Assembly: GCA_943735955.1 (NCBI GenBank)
Contig: OX030967.1
Location: 5,735,259-5,799,258 of the forward strand
DNA length: 64,000 nucleotides
Direction of reading: 5' to 3'
Origin: Piscicola geometra
Lineage: Eukaryota; Annelida; Clitellata; Hirudinida; Piscicolidae
The notes beneath the pieces were generated by a model. It was not told the origin of the DNA. It did no database searches and saw nothing but the letters and a program-made list of their open reading frames with translations. The first letter of the stretch is position 1. Every line of letters begins with the position of its first letter. Positions 56,901-64,000 of this stretch are shown here, one piece after another. A program made the translations under genes and the position numbers.

Positions 56901-57681
56901 AGACGGTGAAGACGATGAAGACGAACGATGAAGACGATGAATACGGTGAAGACGGTGAAGACGGTGAAGACGATGAAGACGGTGAAGACGATGAAGACGG
57001 TGAAGACGATGAAGACGGTGAAGACGGTGAAGACGGTGAAGACGATGAAGACGATGAAGACGATGAAGACGATGAAGACGGTGAAGACGGTGAAGACGAT
57101 GAAGACGATGAAGACGGTGAAGACGGTGAAGACGATGAAGACGATGAAGACGATGAAGACGGTGAAGACGATGAAGACGATGAAGACGGTGAAGACGATG
57201 AAGACGGTGAAGACGATGAAGACGATGAAGACGATGAAGACGGTGAAGACGGTGAAGACGGTGAAGACGGTGAAGACGATGAAGACGATGAAGACGATGA
57301 AGACGATGAAGACGATGAAGACGGTGAAGACGGTGAAGACGGTGAAGACGGTGAAGACGGTGAAGACGGTGAAGACGATGAAGACGATGAAGACGAACGA
57401 TGAAGACGGTGAAGACGATGAAGACGGTGAAGACGATGAAGACGATGAAGACGATGAAGACGATGAAGACGAACGATGAAGACGGTGAAGACGGTGAAGA
57501 CGGTGAAGACGATGAAGACGGTGAAGACGATGAAGACGGTGAAGACGATGAAGACGGTGAAGATGGTGAAGACGAACGATGAAGACGATGAAGACGGTGA
57601 AGACGATGAAGACGATGAAAACGGTGAAGACGATGAAGACGGTGAAGACGATGAAGACGGTGAAGACGGTGAAGACGAACG

Positions 57682-60200
57682 ATGAAGACGATGAAGACGG
57701 TGAAGACGATGAAGACGGTGAAGACGATGAAGACGGTGAAGACGATGAAGACGGTGAAGACGATGAAGATGGTGAAGACGAACGATGAAGACGATGAAGA
57801 CGGTGAAGACGATGAAGACGGTGAAGACGATGAAGACGATGAAGACGGTGAAGACGGTGAAGACGGTGAAGACGATGAAGACGGTGAAGACGGTGAAGAA
57901 GATGAAGACGATGAAGACGATGAAGACGATGAAGACGGTGAAGACGGTGAAGACGATGAAGACGATGAAGACGGTGAAGACGGTGGAGACGATGAAGACG
58001 GTGAAGACGATGAAGACGGTGAAGACGATGAAGACGATGAAGACGGTGAAGACGATGAAGACGGTGAAGACGATGAAGACGATGAAGACGATGAAGACGG
58101 TGAAGACGGTGAAGACGGTGAAGACGGTGAAGACGGTGAAGACGGTGAAGACGGTGAAGACTATGAAGACGATGAAGACGATGAAGACGATGAAGACGAT
58201 GAAGACGTTGAAGACGGTGAAGACGATGAAGACGGTGAAGACGGTGAAGACGGTGAAGACGATGAAGACGGTGAAGACGATGAAGACGGTGAAGACGATG
58301 AAGACGATGAAGACGATGAAGACGAACGATGAAGACGGTGAAGACGGTGAAGACGGTGAAGACGATGAAAACGGTGAAGACGATGAAGACGGTGAAGACG
58401 ATGAAGACGATGAAGACGAACGATGAAGACGGTGAAGACGGTGAAGACGGTGAAGACGATGAAGACGATGAAGACGGTGAAGACGGTGAAGACGGTGAAG
58501 ACGGTGAAGACGGTGAAGACGATGAAGACGATGAAGACGGTGAAGACGGTGAAGACGGTGAAGACGATGAAGACGATTAAGACGGTGAAGACGATGAAGA
58601 CGGTGAAGACGGTGAAGACGGTGAAGACGGTGAAGACTGTGAAGACGATGAAGACGATGAAGACGGTGAAGACGGTGAAGACGATGAAGACGGTGAAGAC
58701 GATGAAGACGGTGAAGACGATGAAGACGGTGAAGACGGTGAAGACGGTGAAGACGATGAAGACGATGAAGACGATGAAGACGATGAAGACGGTGAAGACG
58801 GTGAAGACGATGAAGACGATGAAGACGGTGAAGACGGTGAAGACGGTGAAGACGATGAAGACGATGAAGAGGGTGAAGACGATGAAGACGATGAAGACGG
58901 TGAAGACGATGAAGACGGTGAAGACGATGAAGACGATGAAGACGATGAAGACGGTGAAGACGGTGAAGACGGTGAAGACGGTGAAGACGATGAAGACGAT
59001 GAAGACGATGAAGACGGTGAAGACGATGAAGACGATGAAGACGATGAAGACGGTGAAGACGAACGATGAAGACGATGAAGACGGTGAAGACGATGAAGAC
59101 GATGAAAACGGCGAAGACGATGAAGACGGTGAAGACGATGAAGACGGTGAAAACGGTGAAGACGGTGAAGACGGTGAAGACGGTGAAGACGGTGAAGACT
59201 ATGAAGACGATGAAGACGATGAAGACGATGAAGACGATGAAGACGTTGAAGACGGTGAAGACGATGAAGACGGTGAAGACGGTGAAGACGGTGAAGACGA
59301 TGAAGACGGTGAAGACGATGAAGACGGTGAAGACGATGAAGACGATGAAGACGATGAAGACGAACGATGAAGACGGTGAAGACGGTGAAGACGGTGAAGA
59401 CGATGAAAACGGTGAAGACGATGAAGACGGTGAAGACGATGAAGACGATGAAGACGAACGATGAAGACGGTGAAGACGGTGAAGACGGTGAAGACGATGA
59501 AGACGATGAAGACGGTGAAGACGGTGAAGACGGTGAAGACGGTGAAGACGGTGAAGACGATGAAGACGATGAAGACGGTGAAGACGGTGAAGACGGTGAA
59601 GACGATGAAGACGATTAAGACGGTGAAGACGATGAAGACGGTGAAGACGGTGAAGACGGTGAAGACGGTGAAGACTGTGAAGACGATGAAGACGATGAAG
59701 ACGGTGAAGACGGTGAAGACGATGAAGACGGTGAAGACGATGAAGACGGTGAAGACGATGAAGACGGTGAAGACGGTGAAGACGGTGAAGACGATGAAGA
59801 CGATGAAGACGATGAAGACGATGAAGACGGTGAAGACGGTGAAGACGATGAAGACGATGAAGACGGTGAAGACGGTGAAGACGGTGAAGACGATGAAGAC
59901 GATGAAGACGGTGAAGACGATGAAGACGATGAAGACGGTGAAGACGATGAAGACGGTGAAGACGATGAAGACGATGAAGACGATGAAGACGGTGAAGACG
60001 GTGAAGACGGTGAAGACGGTGAAGACGATGAAGACGATGAAGACGATGAAGACGGTGAAGACGATGAAGACGATGAAGACGATGAAGACGGTGAAGACGA
60101 ACGATGAAGACGATGAAGACGGTGAAGACGATGAAGACGATGAAAACGGTGAAGACGATGAAGACGGTGAAGACGATGAAGACGGTGAAAACGGTGAAGA
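57682..60200 (+). repeat. 1038-bp duplication
   Basis: About 58150-59150 recurs at about 59188-60190 with a 1038-bp offset: gactatgaag (58158 and 59196), block starts 58329/59367 and 58423/59461, gattaagac (58575 and 59613) and gactgtgaag (58635 and 59673) all agree. gaagagggt near 58868 is private to the first copy. A shorter third copy follows at about 61990-62740, with gactgtgaag near 62311. Before the pair, 57682-58140 matches the segment seen at 60534, 61359 and, in the far part of the window, 1216 and 11120, including ggtggagac. Confidence 0.85.
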
Positions 60201-60533
60201 CGGTGAAGACGGTGAAGACGATGAAGACGATGAAGACGAACGATGAAGACGGTGAAGACGATGAAGACGGTGAAGACGATGAAGACGATGAAGACGTTGA
60301 AGACGATGAAGACGAACGATGAAGACGGTGAAGACGGTGAAGACGGTGAAGACGGTGAAGACGATGAAGACGGTGAAGACGATGAAGACGGTGAAGACGA
60401 TGAAGACGGTGAAAATGGTGAAGACGAACGATGAGGACGATGAAGACGGTGAAGACGATGAAGACGATGAAAACGGTGAAGACGATGAAGACGGTGAAGA
60501 CGATGAAGACGGTGAAGACGGTGAAGACGAACG

Positions 60534-61990
60534 ATGAAGACGATGAGGACGGTGAAGACGATGAAGACGGTGAAGACGATGAAGACGGTGAAGACGATGA
60601 AGATGGTGAAGACGAACGATGAAGACGATGAAGACGGTGAAGACGATGAAGACGGTGAAGACGATGAAGACGATGAAGACGGTGAAGACGGTGAAGACGG
60701 TGAAGACGATGAAGACGGTGAAGACGGTGAAGACGATGAAGACGATGAAGACGATGAAGACGATGAAGACGGTGAAGACGGTGAAGACGATGAAGACGAT
60801 GAAGACGGTGAAGACGGTGGAGACGATGAAGACGGTGAAGACGATGAAGACGGTGAAGACGATGAAGACGATGAAGACGGTGAAGACGATGAAGACGGTG
60901 AAGACGATGAAGACGATGAAGACGATGAAGACGGTGAAGACGGTGAAGACGGTGAAGACGGTGAAGACGGTGAAGACGGTGAAGACGTGAAGACTATGAA
61001 GACGATGAAGACGATGAAGACGATGAAGACGATGAAGACGTTGAAGACGGTGAAGACGATGAAGACGGTGAAGACGGTGAAGACGATGAAGACGGTGAAG
61101 ACGATGAAGACGATGAGGACGAACGATGAAGACGGTGAAGACGGTGAAGACGGTGAAGACGATGAAGACGATGAAGACGGTGAAGACGGTGAAGACGGTG
61201 AAGACGGTGAAGACGGTGAAGACGATGAAGACGGTGAAGACGATGAAGACGGTGAAAATGGTGAAGACGAACGATGAGGACGATGAAGACGGTGAAGACG
61301 ATGAAGACGATGAAAACGGTGAAGACGATGAAGACGGTGAAGACGGTGAAGACGAACGATGAAGACGATGAAGACGGTGAAGACGATGAAGACGGTGAAG
61401 ACGATGAAGACGGTGAAGACGATGAAGATGGTGAAGACGAACGATGAAGACGATGAAGACGGTGAAGACGATGAAGACGGTGAAGACGATGAAGACGATG
61501 AAGACGGTGAAGACGGTGAAGACGGTGAAGACGATGAAGACGGTGAAGACGGTGAAGACGATGAAGACGATGAAGACGATGAAGACGATGAAGACGGTGA
61601 AGACGGTGAAGACGATGAAGACGATGAAGACGGTGAAGACGGTGGAGACGATGAAGACGGTGAAGACGATGAAGACGGTGAAGACGATGAAGACGATGAA
61701 GACGGTGAAGACGATGAAGACGGTGAAGACGATGAAGACGATGAAGACGATGAAGATGGTGAAGACGGTGAAGACGGTGAAGACGGTGAAGACGGTGAAG
61801 ACGGTGAAGACGGTGAAGACGTGAAGACTATGAAGACGATGAAGACGATGAAGACGATGAAGACGATGAAGACGTTGAAGACGGTGAAGACGATGAAGAC
61901 GGTGAAGACGGTGAAGACGGTGAAGACGATGAAGACGGTGAAGACGATGAAGACGGTGAAGACGATGAAGACGATGAAGACGATGAAGAC
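60534..61990 (+). repeat. 825-bp tandem pair with 8-bp unit
   Basis: Block starts 60534 and 60619 recur at 61359 and 61444, 825 bp later. Both copies contain ggtggagac and, near the end, an 8-bp unit (60981-60988 and 61815-61822) followed by gactatgaag. The second copy is one 9-mer longer before that point. The 8-bp unit explains why 825 is not the usual multiple of 9 plus a multiple of 4. Confidence 0.84.
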
Positions 61991-62741
61991 GAACGATGAA
62001 GACGGTGAAGACGGTGAAGACGGTGAAGACGGTGAAGACGATGAAAACGGTGAAGACGATGAAGACGGTGAAGACGATGAAGACGATGAGGACGAACGAT
62101 GAAGACGGTGAAGACGGTGAAGACGGTGAAGACGATGAAGACGATGAAGACGGTGAAGACGGTGAAGACGGTGAAGACGGTGAAGACGGTGAAGACGGTG
62201 AAGACGATGAAGACGATGAAGACGGTGAAGACGATGAAGACGGTGAAGACGATGAAGACGGTGAAGACGATGAAGACGGTGAAGACGGTGAAGACGGTGA
62301 AGACGGTAAAGACTGTGAAGACGATGAAGACGATGAAGACGGTGAAGACGGTGAAGACGATGAAGACGGTGAAGACGATGAAGACGGTGAAAACGATGAA
62401 GACGGTGAAGACGGTGAAGACGGTGAAGACGATGAAGACGATGAAGACGATGAAGACGATGAAGACGGTGAAGACGGTGAAGACGATGAAGACGATGAAG
62501 ACGGTGAAGACGGTGAAGACGGTGAAGACGATGAAGACGATGAAGACGGTGAAGACGATGAAGACGATGAAGACGGTGAAGACGATGAAGACGGTGAAGA
62601 CGATGAAGACGATGAAGACGATGAAGACGGTGAAGACGGTGAAGACGGTGAAGACGGTGAAGACGATGAAGACGATGAAGACGATGAAGACGGTGAAGAC
62701 GATGAAGACGATGAAGACGATGAAGACGGTGAAGACGAACG

Positions 62742-64000
62742 ATGAAGACGATGAAGACGGTGAAGACGATGAAGACGATGAAAACGGTGAAGACGATGAA
62801 GACGGTGAAGACGATGAAGACGGTGAAGACGGTGAAGACGGTGAAGACGATGAAGACGATGAAGACGGTGAAGACGAACGATGAAGACGATGAAGACGGT
62901 GAAGACGATGAAGACGGTGAAGACGATGAAAACGGTGAAGACGATGAAGACGATGAAGACGATGAAGACGGTGAAGACGATGAAGACGGTGAAGACGATG
63001 AAGACGATGAAGACGATGAATACGATCTAGACGATGAAGACGATGAAGACGATGAAGACGGTGAAGACGATGAAGACGGTGAAGACGATGAAGACGTTGA
63101 AGACGGTGAAGACGATGAAGACGGTGAAGACGATGAAGACGATGAAGACGATGAAGACGGTGAAGACGGTGAAGACGGTGAAGACGGTGAAGACGATGAA
63201 GACGATAAAGACGGTGAAGACGATGAAGACGATGAAGACGATAAAGACGGTGAAGACGGTGAAGACGATGAAGACGATGAAGACGGTGAAGACGATGAAG
63301 ACGGTGAAGACGATGAAGACGAACGATGAAGACGATGAAGACGGTGAAGACGGTGAAGACGATGAAGACGGTGAAGACGATGAAGACGGTGAAGACGATG
63401 AAGACGATGAAGACGATGAAGACGATGAAGACGGTGAAGACGATTAAGACGATGAAGACGGTGAAGACGATGAAGACGATGAAGACGGTGAAGACGATGA
63501 AGACGGTGAAGACGATGAAGACGATGAAGACGATGAAGACGGTGAAGACGGTGAAGACGGTGAAGACGGTGAAGACGATGAAGACGATGAAGACGATGAA
63601 GACGGTGAAGACGATGAAGACGATGAAGACGATGAAGACGGTGAAGACGAACGATGAAGACGATGAAGACGGTGAAGACGATGAAGACGATGAAAACGGT
63701 GAAGACGATGAAGACGGTGAAGACGATGAAGACGGTGAAGACGGTGAAGACGGTGAAGACGGTGAAGACGATGAAGACGATGAAGACGGTGAAGATGAAC
63801 GATGAAGACGATGAAGACGGTGAAGACGATGAAGACGGTGAAGACGATGAAGACGGTGAAGACGATGAAGACGGTGAAGACGAACGATGAAGACGGTGAA
63901 GACGATGAAGACGGTGAAGACGATGAAGACGGTGAAGACGATGAAGACGATGAAGACGAACGATGAAGACGGTGAAGACGGTGAAGACGATGAAGACGGT
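62742..64000 (+). repeat. Array continuing off the window end
   Basis: The last 1.26 kb is still the same satellite. An alpha-type block starts at 62742 and again at 63654. Private changes include tacgatctagacg at about 63020-63032 (containing TCTAGA), cgataaagacgg at about 63206 and 63240, and gattaagac near 63443. No drop in repeat order suggests an approaching array boundary. Confidence 0.85.

Larger units (their letters stand above)
46084..57040 (+). repeat. Largest duplication, about 4.8 kb copied to about 5.8 kb
   Basis: About 46084-50925 is repeated, in order, over about 51273-57040. The offset changes in steps: 5189 bp (46379/51568 to 47056/52245), 5180 (47168/52348 to 47849/53029), 6523 (48163/54686 to 48463/54986), 6532 (48692/55224 to 49310/55842), then 6115 (49848/55963 to 50813/56928). 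The second copy therefore gained about 1.34 kb of G-rich repeat, including part of 53.0-54.4 kb, and the first gained a 601-bp internal tandem. Shared rare marks are gatgaggaagatg, gaagagggtgaag, gacgaagaagac, gaagaccatgaaaac and the GATC-type 13-mer. The first copy is intact enough to align by eye. Confidence 0.84.
30..63964 (+). repeat. Interspersed 13-bp variant unit GAAGACGAACGAT
   Basis: At several hundred places the 9-mer is replaced by a 13-mer that adds GAAC before GAT; the first is at 30-42 and the last at 63952-63964. Successive copies are 76, 94, 103, 112, 121, 130, 139 bp or more apart, each a multiple of 9 plus 4, so exactly one 4-bp insertion separates blocks of intact 9-mers. 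Because 4 is not a multiple of 3, every 13-mer shifts the + strand frame by one: Met/Val-Lys-Thr becomes Asp/Gly-Glu-Asp, and that becomes the TGA-rich frame. Each 13-mer therefore creates an ATGA where one open frame stops and another begins. That mimics translational coupling but is forced by the repeat. The 13-mers mark the edges of the higher-order blocks. Sequence variants that keep the 13-bp length occur (GTAC at 11003-11006, GATC at 17835-17838, 49740-49743, 50341-50344 and 56456-56459). Confidence 0.95.
1..64000 (+). repeat. 9-bp satellite array, unit GAAGACGRT
   Basis: Every stretch of the window is a head-to-tail copy of GAAGACGAT or GAAGACGGT, about 7,000 units, always in the same orientation; I saw no GTCTTC-oriented block, so no inversion. 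The two unit types differ at one purine and are mixed throughout. Other changes are rare and usually shared between distant copies, for example gaaaacggt, gaagatggt, gaagacaat, gaagacagt, gaatacggt and gaacacggt. Seven of nine bases on this strand are purines. GC content is 4/9 for A-units and 5/9 for G-units. Every cytosine of the basic unit lies in CpG. No unique sequence longer than a few bases interrupts the array, so both ends lie outside the window. Known satellites of this kind are non-coding heterochromatin that evolves by unequal exchange and amplification; applying that here is inference. The species and chromosomal position cannot be read from the sequence. Confidence 0.98.

Noticed and set aside
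30..63964. The 13-mer as a CENP-B box
   Set aside because: The sequence does not resemble the known box (core TTCG and CGGGA with fixed spacing); only a general analogy in spacing remains.
1..64000. CRISPR array
   Set aside because: There are direct repeats but no unique spacers; what lies between the 13-mers is itself the 9-bp repeat, and no cas-like gene is present.
1..64000. Telomere repeat
   Set aside because: GAAGACGRT does not match the TTAGGG, TTTAGGG, TTAGG or TTGGGG families and has no G-run for a telomeric fold; no chromosome end is visible.
1..64000. tRNA, rRNA, terminator hairpin or inverted-repeat structure
   Set aside because: The single-strand purine bias leaves almost no self-complementary stretch, and no inverted copy of the unit was seen.
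1..64000. Pure assembly or polymerase artefact
   Set aside because: Shared rare variants at constant offsets, whole-unit length changes and regional subfamilies look like real duplication history. Exact copy number at 791, 1989 and 5189 bp could still be mis-assembled and cannot be tested from the sequence alone.

Overview
The whole 64,000-bp window is one uninterrupted head-to-tail satellite. Its 9-bp unit is GAAGACGRT, that is GAAGACGAT (here the A-unit) or GAAGACGGT (the G-unit). I could find no unique sequence, no gene, no RNA gene, no transposon and no array edge, and the first and last bases are already repeat. An uninterrupted short-unit array of this size points to a eukaryotic nuclear heterochromatic, pericentromeric or subtelomeric block. 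That is inference: nothing here identifies the species, and I do not recognise the 9-mer as the satellite of any organism I can name.

Three levels of structure are visible. (1) The 9-bp unit exists in two states, A or G at one purine position, so the array reads like a two-letter string. (2) A 13-bp variant, GAAGACGAACGAT (9 bp plus GAAC), recurs every 76 to about 700 bp, first at 30-42 and last at 63952-63964. All spacings I checked between its copies, except where an 8- or 10-bp unit intervenes, equal a multiple of 9 plus 4. (3) The 13-mers, the A/G pattern and rare private substitutions define higher-order repeats. The commonest is a three-part cassette of about 130, 76 and 112 bp (318 bp), found in near-identical form from about 2 kb to about 60 kb. 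On top of it lie larger tandem or near-tandem duplications of 0.6-5 kb.

Region by region, subfamilies are marked by private variants. 1-5.2 kb carries gatgtaaacgggg. 5.2-9.6 kb has 1891-, 809- and 629-bp duplications. 9.6-11.1 kb is short cassettes with a perfect 130-bp tandem pair. 11.1-15.4 kb has a 1989-bp duplication and 656-bp tandems. 15.5-17.8 kb is a 791-bp triplication. 17.6-24.1 kb is short cassettes plus a 2615-bp duplication. 24.2-41.5 kb carries gaatacggt and gaacacggt, with duplications of 2578, about 3000, 2845 and 955 bp. 41.8-45.0 kb has clustered gatgtagac/aatacaatg markers. 46.1-57.0 kb is one large rearranged duplication. 57.7-62.7 kb has 1038- and 825-bp duplications. 62.7-64 kb runs off the window still in repeat.

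All long open frames are by-products of the unit. On the + strand one frame reads Met/Val-Lys-Thr, one reads Asp/Gly-Glu-Asp, and the third has TGA every 9 bp. On the - strand no frame of either unit contains a stop, which yields apparent proteins of up to about 9,900 residues built from three tripeptides. None is called as a gene.
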